From contig JAMWET010001896.1 in the NCBI GenBank assembly GCA_024036415.1, positions 488,501-552,500 on the forward strand: 64,000 nt of DNA. Direction: 5' to 3'. The DNA comes from Prochilodus magdalenae. Its lineage: Eukaryota; Chordata; Actinopteri; Characiformes; Prochilodontidae. Below, one piece after another: positions 1 through 12,084 of the stretch. Positions within the stretch are counted from its first letter, which is position 1. Each line of letters opens with the position of its first letter. The notes beneath the pieces are model-generated. The model worked only from the letters and a program-made list of their open reading frames with translations, did not search any database and had not been told where the DNA came from. The translations under genes and the position numbers were made by a program.

Positions 1-675
1 TTCTATATAGTTTAGCTGACTATAGGCCAGATGTGTCCGATCTTACTAACCAAGCATCATGTGTTTGGAGGCTTTCATTACCACACACACGGGCAGTGGC
101 TGACGACGGAGGCTAATTTGGAAAGAAGACCCGCAGCCACGCAGGCCCTTTGCAGATATGATTGGACACCTTGCAATAGGCTATTTAATACAACGTCTGA
201 TAACTGCAGAGTAGACTTAAAAATAGCAAGCTTCAGACACCACGCTATTCCTCCAGGGCAGTGTTTGATGAGGTGAACTGGTTATGCCGAAAGGAACTGA
301 GAACAAACCAAATGTCTCAAGCACTTTGTGCAAATAATTTGCAGCCGTGTATCCTTTAGCTCCGAGTTGACTTTCATCGGCTGATCAAACAGCTGCTGTT
401 TCGTGCGTCTCCACTTGACTTTCATATTGCTTAGCAAAGACGTCTCTGATAATGACACTGGGAAGGGAGGTCAGGAGGGAGATTGTGGCAGATGTAGAAA
501 AATGGAAGAAGGTTAGGTAAACTCGAGTTGAGAGCGCCAATGAATATTTGATACATTGTCACAATGGAGGTTTGGTCTCAACTTTGGCAGGGGTCACAAC
601 AACCCACTCCATTAACCCTCCGCACCCCAAGGGGCTGTATGTACACTCATCAGAATACATATCATCAAAAAAAAC
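1..675. other. No gene or repeat recognised
   Basis: Mixed-composition sequence with only short open frames (81 codons or fewer) that match no family I recognise. No tandem structure or inverted termini seen. Confidence 0.5.
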
Positions 676-679
676 TTGA

Positions 680-1075
680 ATCAACACACAGAAATGAAAC
701 TTAGTGGGTAGGTTCGACATCGTGAGACATGCCAATGACTCAAGTTGCATACTAGGCCACACATGACATAAGCAAGGACAGGTCTTATCGCTGTACCTTA
801 CTGACCCAACAGCCATGATTACAGACATTCAGCAACTGCCCTCAACACCACACCAATGGTGTCGTGGACCAGACTGTCATGGAGTGACTCATAATGGCAG
901 CAGGTCATCTTCAGTGATGAGTCCCGCATTTGTCTTGGTGGAGTCCATGTGTGGAGGCACAGTGGTCAGCGTCAAGATGAACGGTTTGCTGTAATTGCAT
1001 GTCCAGCAGGCCTGGTGTCACTCCACCTCCACCCCTACCGCGCAATCTGCAGGAACTTCTACAACTCCATGAACC
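680..1075 (+). mobile_element. Tc1-like family A, decayed copy 1
   Basis: The segment matches the other family A copies in this window: a 5' block with the words GGTGGGTAGGTT and GAGACATGCC, then the transposase catalytic entry 'FSDES' region (about 895-935), then the family-specific junction leading into the C-terminal block. Tc1/mariner transposases cut and paste at TA sites using a DDE triad. Here the part carrying the second and third acidic residues is absent and the 3' end is lost after about 1075. The copy cannot encode an active enzyme. Confidence 0.75.
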
Positions 1076-1079
1076 CCTA

Positions 1080-2654
1080 CTCTGAGCTACGTCTTTGTAA
1101 GGCCTTTATTCGGTTTAGAAATTTCTGTAAATGAATTAGTAAATTCAGTTTATTCCCACCCGAATATGTCTATATTCCCAACACTTAGCCTAACATTTAG
1201 TCACCAGACATTCTCATTGCGAGATCATGTCATGCCCTGCTAGATCATTTATGGAAAACCCCACTGAAAAAAAAAAAGTCCTTTGCTCTGATACCAATGT
1301 TCATCAAGTGTCTGGGGCAAAACACAGAAGTCATTTCAGCTTATGCTAACCATACACTAGAAGACTCTGAAAAGACTCTGAAAAGACATTTAATAGACTA
1401 AAGTCTGACACTCCCTCACATCTAAAGACAAGTCACATAATTTTGCCAAGACTGGGAATCTTGTAGAGTCATTATTTACAAGACAGCAAAAGATTTTGCT
1501 ATTGTTTCCCATCATGCTAGCTGCTAGGCTAATGTAAACACTGTAGCCCCGTTCAGCAGTGTTTTAGCTAGCTAGCAAGTTAGCTTTAGCATAGCATAAC
1601 TACCCTTCATTACAAGATAGGATAAGGTGAAAATAGCTTTGAAACGTGCATTTAGAACCGGACTGTTTACTGCGCATCTCAGCGCAATAATGAACTCTTG
1701 GATGTGCACTCTCACACAGCTCCACCAGCTTCTCCTCCTTTTAAACAGTCCAGGAGAACCGCGGTTTCTGTGCCCTCGCTGGACTCCACTTTTTGTTCCG
1801 ACTTGATTTTGTTCCGACTTTGAAAATTTTTCTGCGACAGTAAAATCGCTTGAAAATTGTTTAGTGTATGGTCAGCATTCAGTAGATTGAGTAAGGGGCT
1901 GTATGTTTGCTGAAGACATGTATCATCTAGTAGGCAATCAATCATGCAGTTCAGTTATATATATATATAAAACTTTTCGGACTTCAATAGGAGCAATTTT
2001 GAGCTCTGCTAACTTGTGCAGCCTCACCGTGTAGGAAGATACAAAAAAAAACTTGTTTTGTGTTTTTCAGAACTACAGGAACATAAAGAAACATAATTAG
2101 GAGACGGAATAAAAATAGAGAAAAATAAACTGAACAGGTCGACATGTTCACACAAAAAACATAACCTCACAGAGAAAGGCTTAACAAAGGTACAAAGATG
2201 GAAAATAGAATCAAAAGTAACTCGCCAGACTAAACCAAAAAACATGAGTGCTTGAAGACAAAACAAAACAGAGTGAGACATAACATTCCCCTCAATCCGG
2301 CTCAAGACCTCAAAGATTCCCAAACAATCTAGACAAGTCAACCTTCACTCACTCATACAATGATGGTTACAATGCTCAGTGTCACTTTCAGTATCACAGA
2401 CTGAGCAGTGGCTGCAATATCTGGTAGGATCGCCTACAGATGGACAAGGGCAAGTCCAGATCTCATGCCATATGCTTTAACTTTGTGGATACCTCAGCAA
2501 AGACAACAAGTAAGGAGCCTGGTCATTCCAGAGTAGGTTTCTCTATATTTCCAAAAGTTTAGCAATGTGATCCAAGGCTTGTTGGAAAGGGCATGGACTA
2601 TGATAAAGTGTTATATGTTGTTGGCGAGGGCACATGTTCTTATGTTAGCCTGTT
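1080..2654. other. AT-rich spacer, no gene seen
   Basis: Contains a short A tract near 1267 and a short (TA)n near 1957. The 105-codon minus-strand frame at 2024-2341 is rich in Phe, Leu and Ser, as expected of AT-rich noncoding DNA. No element recognised. Confidence 0.5.
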
Positions 2655-2661
2655 AAGGTTA

Positions 2662-2684
2662 AAGATAAGATAAGATAAGATAAT
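2662..2684. repeat. (GATAA)n tail microsatellite
   Basis: Four to five GATAA units next to the TCCTTTATTGATCCC word found at the 3' end of many fish LINEs. It marks the 3' terminus of the minus-strand LINE. Confidence 0.85.
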
Positions 2685-2874
2685 CCTTTATTGATCCCAC
2701 AGTGGAGGAATTTGCAGTGTTACAGCAGCACAGAGGAAAGAACAGAAGTGTCATGAAAATGTACAAATAATAAATAAGATCTATATACAAACAGTACAGA
2801 AAAATATAAACAAAATGCTAAAAATTTAAATACAGAAGACAGGATTATGCTGTGCAGTTTTATTGCTCATAGTA

Positions 2875-3228
2875 GAAATAGAAATAGACTACTGAGTTTA
2901 TTGCACACAGTAGAATAGAAATTGACTACTGTAGAAATAGACTACTGTAGAAATAGATTACTATAGAAATAGACTACTGTAGGAATAGACTAGTGTAGGA
3001 ATAGACTAGTGTAGAAATAGACTAGTGTAGAAATAGACTACTATAGAAATAGACTACTATAGAAATAGACTGGTGTAGAAATAGACTGGTGTAGAAATAG
3101 ACTAGTGTAGGAATAGACTAGTGTAGAAATAGACTAGTGCAAAAAAAGACTAGTGTAGGAATAGACTAGTGCAAAAAAAGACTAGTGTAGAAATAGACTA
3201 GTGTAGAAATAGACTGGTGTAGAAATCA
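2875..3228. repeat. 16-bp minisatellite, left block
   Basis: Tandem units of the form TAGAAATAGACTAGTG with ACTACT, ACTGGT and ACTAGT variants; about 20 copies. It abuts an AATC microsatellite that begins the inserted L2. The same array resumes at 4459, so the array predates the insertion. Confidence 0.9.
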
Positions 3229-4458
3229 ATCAATCAATCAATCAACATTTATTTTTATAGCGCTTTTTACAACAGATGTTGTCACAAAGCAGCTTTACAA
3301 AGAATCTTTACAAAGAATCTGGTGTTCGAGCCCCCAATGAGCAAGCCGAAGGCAACAGTGGCAAGGAAAAACTCCCTTAGTTAGGAAGGAAGAAACCTCG
3401 AGAGGAACCAAGACTCAAAGGGGGAACCCATCCTCCTCGGGTCAACACCAGATACCATACAGCACTAGAAAGCAGAGTGTAATGTCTGATTAGTCTGTAA
3501 TGATGTTGGAGGTTCATAAGATGGGTCAGCAGGCGCAGGCCAAGCCTCCACAGTGCAGGACAGCCAGGAGCTCCGTGGTAGTAAAGGTTCCCAGTGGCTC
3601 CCAGTCGGGACAGATGAAGCAACAGCATCAGGCCACACAGGACGGGCAGCAGTTCAGCTCAGACAAAGAGAACAGACAGACTGTTAGCTCTGACAGAAGA
3701 CCTGAACACACTATACGATGTTAACAGAGTGCAGCAGTGACTCCGGCAGGCCTGGCTATTACAGCATAACTAAAAGGGAGAGCCAAAAGGTCACACAGAC
3801 ATGAGGGCTCCCTGAGAAGTCAGCGCCCCTCTGCTCCACCGTCAACAAACCTGAGTGAACACGAGGAGCAGCGGGACCACCGCACCAACATTCCCAGTTT
3901 ACCAAACACTCTCTGTCAGTGGACCCCTAGACCTGCACCTTTTATCTATCAGAAAGAAAAGACTAATTACCAAAAGCTTGACTAAGGAGGTAGGTTTTAA
4001 GCCTGGACTTAAAGATTGAGGCTGTGTCTGAGTCCCGAACACTGACAGGTAAATTATTCCAAAGCTGGGGGGCCTTGTATGAAAAGGCTCTGCTCCCCGA
4101 TGTAACTTTGTTAATTCTAGGCACTAACAGAGAGCCCGCACTTTGAGACCTAAGGTCACGTGAAGGCTTGTAGTACGAGATAAGTTCAGTAAGGTAGGTA
4201 GGAGCGAGGCCGTTTAGAGCCTTATACGTCAGAAGAAGAATTTTATACTCAATACGGAATTTAACTGGTAACCAGTGTAAGTTGGATAAGACTGGGCTGA
4301 TATGATCAAACTTCCTAGTTCTTGTAAGGACTCTAGCTGCAGCGTTTTGGACTAGCTGAAGTTTGTTAAGGCTTTTGCAGGAACAACCAGAAAGCAGGGC
4401 ATTACAGTAATCCAGCCTTGAGGTAATAAAGGCGTGAACTAGTTTTTCTGCATCCTGT
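3229..4458 (-). mobile_element. L2-clade LINE, 3' part, inserted in the minisatellite
   Basis: On the minus strand, 4455-3990 gives the C-terminal L2 reverse-transcriptase signature in order: FITSRLDYCNALLSGCS, LQLVQNAAARV, NLHWLPVKF, YKALNGLAPTYL, SFKSRLKTYLL-like ending. A long 3' untranslated region follows, with the common fish words GGTTCCTCTCGAGG and AGCGCTATAAAAATAAATG, and then a (TGAT)n tail (3229-3244 on the plus strand). The reading is largely open but only the last part of the protein is present. Related 3' sequence occurs at 28-31 kb. Confidence 0.8.
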
Positions 4459-4785
4459 AGTGACAGAAAAAGACTACTGTAGGATTAGACTAGTGTAGAA
4501 ATAGACTAGTGTAGAATAGACTAGTGTAGAAATAGATTAGTGTAGAAGTAGACTGGTGTAGAAATAGACTAGTGTAGAAATAGACTAGTGTAGAAATAGA
4601 CTGGTGTAGAAATAGACTGGTGTAGAAATAGACTGGTGTAGAAATAGACTGGTGTAGAAATAGACTAGTGTAGAAATAGACTGGTGTAGAAATAGACTAG
4701 TGTAGAAATAGACTGGTGTAGAAATAGACTGGTGTAGAAATAGACTACTGTAGAAATAGACTAGTGTAGAAATAGTCTACTGAGG
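4459..4785. repeat. 16-bp minisatellite, right block
   Basis: Continuation of the TAGAAATAGACTRGTG array after the L2 insertion, about 20 units, ending beside the LINE coding end. Runs of the ACTGGT variant alternate with ACTAGT, suggesting local homogenisation. Confidence 0.9.
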
Positions 4786-4915
4786 GGAGCGGCTGTTATA
4801 AAGTCTGATGGCTGGAAGGAAGGATCTGCCGTATCTCTCCTGCACACACCGCGGGTGCAGCAGCCGGGCACTGAAGGAGCTGCCCAGTGCCGGTTACTCT
4901 TATTTTTTTGCCACA

Positions 4916-7008
4916 TATTTACCACACTCTTATTCCTCTGGGGCTCTGTAGTGGGCTAGTGCTATAGCAAGGCCATCCAGTGGGTCTACTACAAATTTTC
5001 AAGATTCCTTGGTCTGTATCTTTGGTTCCCTGTAAGCTAGCAATATGATCATTTGGAGGGCTCATTGGAAAAGACACATCACTCTCTCCAGAGTTTGGCT
5101 TCATCCTAGACTGTGAAAGTTGGATATATAATGCAAGCCATCCTTAAAGCATTCGCAAACTATTGTTTATTACTGGCACAAAGTCCATCAGTACGGGTCT
5201 ATCATGCGGGGTGCCCTTGCTTGTCCATGAAGGCACTATAAACATTTTGCATGTGCTACAACCGAGAGAATGTATGCTAGGCTGGCCTGTCTATTGAAAA
5301 AGCATATTTGCTCAACTTAAGACATCTAGACTGGACAAAAGGCAAAAGTTACAGTTCCCAATATGGGCCAACTGGTGTTTTCAGATCCCGAAATGATGAT
5401 GTAGGGTGATGTGCCACACCAGTAAACATGCTATTGTTCCAACTTCCCAACAATCCCACTGAAAACAGTTCATTTCATGATTTTGCACAGTTTAAAATTG
5501 AATACAGGCCAAACTGAATGAGCTAATCACCAATGTTTGGTTTTTAAGGTTTCACATACGGACCCAACTTCTGGGCAGTTAACATGTCTTTAATAAACCT
5601 TTCCTGACAGATCATTAAAAGATTTGAGAGAGAATTTAATGGAATGTTCAAAAGTGAAAGTGTTAGCTGAAGGTAGAATAGCTGCAGCCTTGCCCAAGTA
5701 ACCTGGCTCGTGTGGGCTACTGAGACCCGAAAGCTGTCAGGTGAGATCGGGCTGGCATGACACATGTGACGCACACGTCCCACATAATTATCACCCGTGT
5801 GATGTGGGAACATTAACGATGCATGAGCACCAGGCAGGGGGTCTTGACAGTCTAGAAGAACAAGACCTCATTATCTGGAGAAAAGACCTCGAGAGGAAGC
5901 GTCACCACTGGACAGGAACATAGCAGCCTGTGCTATTCTGGAGGTCATCATTTGGGCCAGGACGGACCCCCGCACGCCCTGCGCGGTGGAGATTAGTGAC
6001 CTGTGCCGAGGTAGGGGTCACCGGCGTGTTTGTTCAAGCTGCGCGGTATTGACCATCACCGGGCGTTTACAAATTTCAGCAGATAGAATGAATCACAATT
6101 AACTCGTTGGAACGGAAAAACTTGACCCAACGAGTCCAGATGGCGGCCCTTTTACCAGAATGGACAAGATGTCTGCTTATCACTAATTAAAAATGATTAA
6201 GCACCCACTTACCTTCATCGACGGCCATCGAGCGAGCGGAATGCTGATGCGGGGAGAGAGTGCTCTGGATGCTTTCCAAAGCTCTGTCAAATTCCCCTCT
6301 CCAAAACAGAGTGGATGTGCATTGACCGAAATCCTGATCATTAAAGTCGCTCCTGCATGTTCGAGGGAATGTGAGCGGCTTTGCAGGCCGTATGGATCCA
6401 ACCGCTACACCCCCACCTCACCCGCAACCCGGAGCCTTTAGCAGGGAGACTGCCATTAATTCTAAACAGAGGAGTGGGCGAAAAAAAAAAAAAAAAGAGA
6501 CTGCCTTCTATTTCAAGTTCTCGGGGAGACAAAAAAGGGCAATTAATCATATTTTATGATGCAATGGAGTGGCAAAAAAACCATGACACATGGTTTGTGT
6601 GAATGGAGAAAGATTTTCTCGGGTGGAGTGCAGACCAGGTCAGGCTGCCAGGCTGTCTTAAACTTTTTCCAAGTCTTACTTTAGGAATAAAGAGCCCCAA
6701 GAAGGTCTTCAGGGAAATGTAATCGAAGAACCGGATTATTTTCAGATTTACAGAACGGTTTTCAGGCTGGTTTGAAGGGAAGTGGTCAAACTGAATCGGA
6801 ATCGTTGACTGTAGTAGTGATTGGAACCAGTCGTCCAAGGGATTAATCGATCTCTAAAAGCTACATCACTAGATTGCTGCCTTAAACCAAGTGCCACCAG
6901 ATACCAAGAAGAAGACGTTGGACTGAAATGGACTTTTGATGGAAACGTATATGCGTTAAAGGCAAGATAGTTCCTGAGGATTCATCTTTCACAATCACTG
7001 GCGTATAT
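4916..7008. other. Unassigned, partly GC-balanced unique-looking sequence
   Basis: No coding exon recognised. From about 5930 to 6450 the composition is balanced, with few repeats and short overlapping frames on both strands (for example 6193-6441), a look shared with conserved noncoding elements. A 15-base A run lies near 6481. I see no splice-bounded frame that I can defend. Confidence 0.4.
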
Positions 7009-7009
7009 A

Positions 7010-7315
7010 CAACCATGGAAATAAATAAGAGACCACCACAGCAGGTTCTTAGTGAGGAACAGAAGGCTGGGTTCTAGCTTTACTGGCAGATACAGTGAGC
7101 ATTTGGTTCATAAGAACAAGGTCCAGCAGCCAACACACAGGACAACACAGCTACAGACTGGCAGAGGGCCAAACCCACTCTCTACTGACCGTGATGAGCG
7201 CCACCTCATTCCAATGTCCCTTACCCACCGTAAGATGACCTCAGGTGACCTACAGAGAGACTGGTGAGCGGTGGCTGGGGTGAGACGCACAGTGAGCATG
7301 GTTCTAAAAACAGGC
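7010..7315 (+). mobile_element. Tc1-like transposase N-terminal fragment
   Basis: The frame at 7052-7267 contains STDRDERHLIPMSLTHRKMT and then SGDLQRDW, a clear match to the DNA-binding linker region of Tc1-type transposases. Upstream, ATGGAAATAAATAAGAGACC resembles the terminal repeat of one fish Tc1-like group. The catalytic domain is absent; only the N-terminal part survives. This is a different family from the abundant copies described elsewhere in the window. Confidence 0.7.
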
Positions 7316-7487
7316 TTCTGGAAGTCATTAGTGATTTTCTAAATAAACAGATCTAATACAATATCTGATCTGGAGTTTGGGAGACATGGTTCCAGTAGTG
7401 TAGAGAATAAAACAGAACTGAGGAATTCTGGTCCAACACAAACCCAGAACCTGTACAACTGGAGTCATTGTTCCAGAGCTGTACGTT

Positions 7488-7740
7488 ATATATAGTCACT
7501 GTCCAAAGCAAGCCAGGTATCTCCTAAATGGCAGCTTTACAGGAGAGGGCAAGAACCTCCTTTCATTCTAATGTAAGCCAGTGGGAACAGACTTTTTTTA
7601 CCCAGCAGTTTTGGGCCATTTCTGTTGGTCCGTTCATCATGAATTTTCCATACAGTGTAAACAGCAGCTGCTGTGTTCAAATGATGCAGACAAGTAAAAA
7701 TCAACAGCTGTGGAGACGCCAACACTATACTCCATATCGA
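7488..7740 (-). mobile_element. MITE B copy (decayed)
   Basis: Shows the terminal word TATAGTCACTGTCCA, then TTTACAGGAGAGG, CAGTTTTGGGCCATTTCTGT and AACAGCAGCTGCTGTGTTCA, all shared with the complete copy at 25541-25797 but in the opposite orientation. The right terminus is degraded. No coding capacity; presumed to be mobilised in trans. Confidence 0.75.
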
Positions 7741-7951
7741 AGCTCAGGAGGAACGTTGGTGGAATTCCTTTCATAGAGCCTTTCAGTGCAAGGCTTGTCA
7801 AAGAAGGTACCACACTGCCATAAAATATATAGTACTGCTCCCAACAACCATTTTGCCATCTTTACATTTAAGGCGGAGCTTTGCTTTTGTGGCCAGCTGG
7901 TGTTCATAATGCATACCGTCTACAGAAGTTTCATTTCCAAACGAATCATTT

Positions 7952-8452
7952 TGTAATGTTGGCAGGCCAGACACAGGTGTCGGATCCATGGTAGGCTTTA
8001 TTTGACCAATTATTTGCAGCAGCAAAGACACAAACAGAAAGAGTCCAAAGACAGTAACGCCCAGAAGTTGTCCAAAGCAAAAAGTCTCAAAATAGAAAAA
8101 CGCTCAGAAGATCTCCAAAACACTGAACTAAGAGCCAGAGAAGTCAAGGACCAGAAACTGAGGGAGTAGTCTGAAACAACAACAAACAGAAGCTAACCAG
8201 GGGATTTCCAGGAACACTGGATCTCTCACAGAAGCTGGTATGGTGGTTAATGCTCCACAAACACCTAGGCATCGGAAGGCCAACTTAAAGGGGAGGGAAA
8301 TTATTACGGATGAGCAGCAGGTGAGGGGACAGGTGCGCGAGGGGCTAGGTGAGAGCGAGCCGGCGCGAAAACCTCAGAACTCCGGTGAGTTGGACCTCTG
8401 GTGGCCGGCATGGGAAGTGTCCCAGGAGTGTCCCTAATGGGACGGCCTGACA
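7952..8452 (-). mobile_element. Solo LTR 1
   Basis: A 501-bp segment that on the minus strand begins TGTCAGGCC and ends ACATTACA, i.e. TG...CA, flanked by a perfect 5-bp duplication CATTT (7947-7951 and 8453-8457). A minus-strand AATAAA polyadenylation signal lies at 8002-7997, about 45 bases before the end. No internal retroelement genes adjoin it, so it is a solo LTR left by recombination between two LTRs. The superfamily is not assigned. Confidence 0.85.
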
Positions 8453-8608
8453 CATTTTAACAATTCAATGGATCGTTTCCAAACGAATCCAGTATATTAC
8501 ATGAACACACTGTGGTCGTTGTTTACCAATGTTTGCTCAGATCCCGAAATGTGCAGATGTACTATGTTTTATTCCAGTTGAACTGATGTATATTTTTGAA
8601 TGGAGTAT

Positions 8609-9080
8609 TGTGACGTTGGACAAAACAGAGCGTGACGTGCACTGAACTAAAAGCAAGGCACCGTTTATTAAAGAGGTCTTACTGAAACACAGCAACACCA
8701 AGAACAAGGAGATCCAATCAAGGGCTAAACTGAATCGGAGTCAATAAAAAACAGGCAAGGGTCAAACCAAGCAGACAATCAGACCAGGTAGAGGAATCAA
8801 AGGGGATAGACAAGAGGAGTGAACCAGAGAATCAAAAAAGAGTCAACGCCAGAGAGGGCACGCTTGGTACGCAACAAGTGGCAGTACATCGCAATGAGCC
8901 AGTATGAGAGAGAAGCACTTAAACAAATAGACTAATTTACATCAGGTGACCAATCAGTATTCTGGAGGCCGAGAGCGAGGCAACGGGGTGTGATTGGGTG
9001 AGGATGAACACGGGACATCAGGCGGTGGATTATGGGAGTCCAGGAGATCGGAGGTGAGAGGGGAACCAGCAGGCGTGATA
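8609..9080 (-). mobile_element. Solo LTR 2 (different family)
   Basis: A 472-bp segment whose minus strand begins TATCACGCC (consensus probably TGTCACGCC) and ends CGTCACA. Flanks are AGTAT and TGTAT, a 5-bp duplication with one mismatch. A minus-strand AATAAA lies at 8669-8664, near the 3' end. The sequence differs from solo LTR 1, 157 bp away. No internal genes are present. Confidence 0.7.
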
Positions 9081-9299
9081 TGTATATTGTATATTGTGTA
9101 TATAAAGGAGTATAAGCATTATTTTCTCTTTTTTAACTTCTTCTATTTTCTTTAGTGTAAAGCAAAATGGCATGTGACACCACTGTGTTGAATACAGCCT
9201 ACAACACCTGCTGATCCCAGGTGTGTTGTAGCTCAGAAAATGCTACTGTAATTACTATATCACAACACTACACCGGGAATAATGGCATATCTTAAACAT

Positions 9300-9555
9300 G
9301 ACTGCTGCACCCAGAAGGAGGTGTGGGATTGCAGTGCTGTTGGGTAGGAGGATAAAGGTGACCAGGATCAATACCTGATGATAAATTTAGACTGATATGA
9401 TCAATATTTATTGAGCTGCACATACAGAAGTCTCTCAATGTGGCGATGGGCCGCCATGTTGGCTAATTCAACACGCCAGACGTCTCGGTATGGAGTTTTA
9501 GAGGTTCCTAATGGTATCCTGTGACAATCCATCCCTTGCAGCTGGAATATTACGA
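9300..9555 (-). mobile_element. Tc1-like family A, 3' end only
   Basis: From CTGCACCCAGAAGGAGG (terminal repeat side) through the block encoding the transposase C-terminus to about 9550, where similarity stops. It corresponds to the last 250 bp of family A. No 5' half is present. Confidence 0.75.
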
Positions 9556-10715
9556 AGAGTGAACTGTTCTATGCCAACCATACTGGACAAGCAGCAATGG
9601 AAAAACTGGAAACTGGTCCACAAACTATGTATAGCCATCATGTAGCAGCCATTGTGCTGCTTTTAATTCTTTGCACATGCTTTGCCTGCACCGGCTATCG
9701 AAAATATTGGAATCGGAATATTGAAGACGCCCAAAACATGTCCCAAAATATGATTCATATACAGTAAAATGGTTACCATGTTGTGTGTAGCATTATGCAA
9801 ATCCCTTGACCTAGCATGTTTGTTTACAAGCGAGCCAGAGCCTGCTGAAAACCGGACACATGTTGGTTGTGCACGAGTGGTACTAACAGGGCCCGTCAGG
9901 AAGAGTTTTCCTCAAGAACTCATATCCATAATTAATGAAAACTGAAGGTAAGAGGGTAACCTGCAGAGGGACGGTCAGGAGATTTATTCTGGGCCAGCAC
10001 TCCTCCTGGCACGCACCTACCCACACTCGCACGGGCACACACACCTGGCAGAAACAATAGGGGTGTGAAAAGCACTTGATTATAGGTTTTTGGCTGTAAA
10101 TCACGAAGCCTCAAACAAATCCCTTCTGACAGCGGGGTTTGACACGCTCGCTGCTTCATTAGTGTTTAAAATAATACAGCGGGACACGTCTGCCGTTCGT
10201 AGCACAGCAAAACGGATCTAGACGACAAAGGACCGCTATCCTAGGCTTATAATGATTCACCAAGACTGATTTTTCATGGGGAACCGACCCGGTGGGCAAA
10301 GTTTTGGAACACACCTCAAAATCTTCCGCATGAATCCATTTGTTTTTGGAGTTTTGGAAGATTTGTCCAATTTTAATTTCGTAAAGATGAACTGACGGTT
10401 GTTTGTCCGCATCCAGCACTCTTACTGTGCATGACGCTGTGCTCAGTGAAGTGTAGTATCCAGGATAACAGCAGAAACAGAAGATGTCATGGGCATTCAC
10501 CCTGAGGTTTATTAAAAGGTGGTAAAAGTTTTGTTTTAAATTTCGTATTTTGTATTTATGTATTAAAAATTATTAATTCATTAATTAATTAAAGTCCATG
10601 TCAACATTAGTCCACATTTGATGCATTCTGTAATTTTTAATGCCTACCTTGCTGTGTATCATTGGCATAAACGCATTGAGATACATATCATGCAATGTCA
10701 TACATTAATCAAATA
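9556..10715. other. Unassigned unique-looking sequence
   Basis: Holds a 113-codon minus-strand open frame (10159-10500) with several Cys and Lys residues. I do not recognise it, and without a homologue or splice context I do not call it a gene. An AT-rich stretch runs from 10540 to 10720. Confidence 0.4.
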
Positions 10716-10719
10716 AAAT

Positions 10720-11095
10720 AATAGCTGCCCCCAGAAGGAATCAACCAACTGGAATGAAACTTGGTGGGTAGGTTTGACAGCATGAGACATGGGCATGATT
10801 CAAGTTTCATGCTTGGTTGTGAATGTTACAGAAGCAGGGACGGGCCTTGTCGTTGTACTGGACACAGTATATAACCGATGGGTGACTGAAGGGTCACCAG
10901 TTCAATTCCCCGAGCTGACAGTAACGACTGTGGTGCGCTCAAGCAAGACCCCTAATCCCCAAAGTGACTCGTGCTGTTGTGTTGGTAGCATCTACTGCAA
11001 ACAAAGTATGTCTCCGAGTCGGATAGGGGACACATTGTAGGGCTCTGGGAAGCGGGACGTTCTTATGGATGTATTGTGATCCATATCGGCCAGGC
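10720..11095 (+). mobile_element. Tc1-like family A 5' end with SINE-like insertion
   Basis: 10722-10853 is the family A 5' terminus (AGAAGGAATCAACC, GGTGGGTAGGTTTGACA). It then changes to a SINE-like body: CCAGTTCAATTCCCCGAGC resembles a B box, followed by the fish SINE words GACTGTGGTGCGCTCAAGCA. A block containing GTTGTGTTGGTAGCATC and TAGGGCTCTGGGAA follows. The same block follows the same family A breakpoint at 32.5 kb, so the insertion was inherited by a subfamily. Confidence 0.6.
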
Positions 11096-11130
11096 GGATC
11101 ATAGCATGTGGTTGGTGGCAGTGGATAAAG

Positions 11131-11555
11131 GAAGGCACATACCAGTAGACCTGGTCAGTGGTTTATGAAGGTGATGCCTGAGTCTGGTTCTGTGTCTGGT
11201 TGTCAAAATTAGAGTCCACAACAGAATCCAAAACACAAGCAAGAAGGCCAAAAAGGACTCAGGAGATATGGGAAAACTTTGGAAAGGATAAGCAACCATG
11301 AAAACGTCAAAAAGGTCTTTAAAGGACACACGAACCTCACCATGGTGTTCCAAAAAACATGAGGGGACATTAGTTAACGCTCCACAAGGGAAAGGAAGAG
11401 CTTTTTAAAAAAGAGAAGGTAATGGCAGGGGAAACTGGATGCATGTGAGAGGAGCAGGAATGTACCAGAGCTTTGACTACACTTCTGGTGATGTAGACCT
11501 CTGGTGGCCAGTGCATGAAGTGTCCTGGGGCATCCTCCCCTGAGGAACCCTGATA
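11131..11555 (-). mobile_element. Probable LTR related to solo LTR 1
   Basis: Shares with solo LTR 1 the succession of AGAGTCCA...CAAAAC motifs, GTTAACGCTCCACAA-like and GACCTCTGGTGGCC blocks and the terminal region. The pentamer TAAAG flanks both ends (11126-11130 and 11556-11560), but the expected terminal T is missing on the left, so the boundaries are tentative. Confidence 0.5.
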
Positions 11556-12084
11556 TAAAGTTATTAATACATATTAAAAGCTGAAAGAAATGATTGCATA
11601 CAGTGTGATATGTGCCCGACAGGTAATTGAATAAAGTAGGACGTCTTTGTTATTCCCGTTTCCTGTATCCTCGGAATGTGTAAGCGATTTAGCACCAGGA
11701 GCAGATTGGAACCGGGAGTTTAGTGTAGAAAGAGTCCAGACACTAGCACACATGTTCAGCTCTCTTGTGATATCTACGGTGTGGTGGGTGGTGGAGGAAC
11801 CTTCGATGCACCTTAAGGAGGTCCACCACAAATAGAGGGGAAGGCGTAGTGCTCAGTTTCCCTGCTTTGGTGCCCCAGCAAGGAGGTCTGGAGTCGTGCA
11901 TGGCCAAGAGTCCAGGCACAGGAGGACTGGTTGGGTCATCCTGCACTGTTCTTAATAGGCTACGTTAGTGTCTAAAGCAAAGCTGTAGGTGGCCCGCTTG
12001 CTTCCTGGCCAGGTCAGCTCATCAGTGCTTGAGCGGCCATCATCCCAGCTGCTGTTTGAGCAATAGAGCCCCCCGAAAGACATA
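11556..12084. other. No gene recognised
   Basis: Short overlapping frames on both strands (62-85 codons) with no family match. It separates an LTR remnant from the L2 3' end. Confidence 0.45.

Larger units (their letters stand above)
2655..4915 (-). mobile_element. LINE 3' portion hosting a minisatellite and an L2 insertion
   Basis: Read on the minus strand, 4905-4790 translates to a typical LINE reverse-transcriptase C-terminus (RYGRSFLPAIRLYN, then a stop). It is followed by a 3' untranslated region ending at a pentanucleotide (GATAA)n tail at 2662-2684. Non-LTR elements commonly end in such simple repeats. Most of the 3' region is a 16-bp minisatellite, cut in two by a separate minus-strand L2 element. 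The clade is not certain (Rex/CR1/L2 group). The 5' part is missing, as usual for 5'-truncated insertions. Confidence 0.7.

Noticed and set aside
10159..10500. 113-codon minus-strand gene
   Set aside because: No recognised domain, no splice context, and the length is compatible with chance in this composition.
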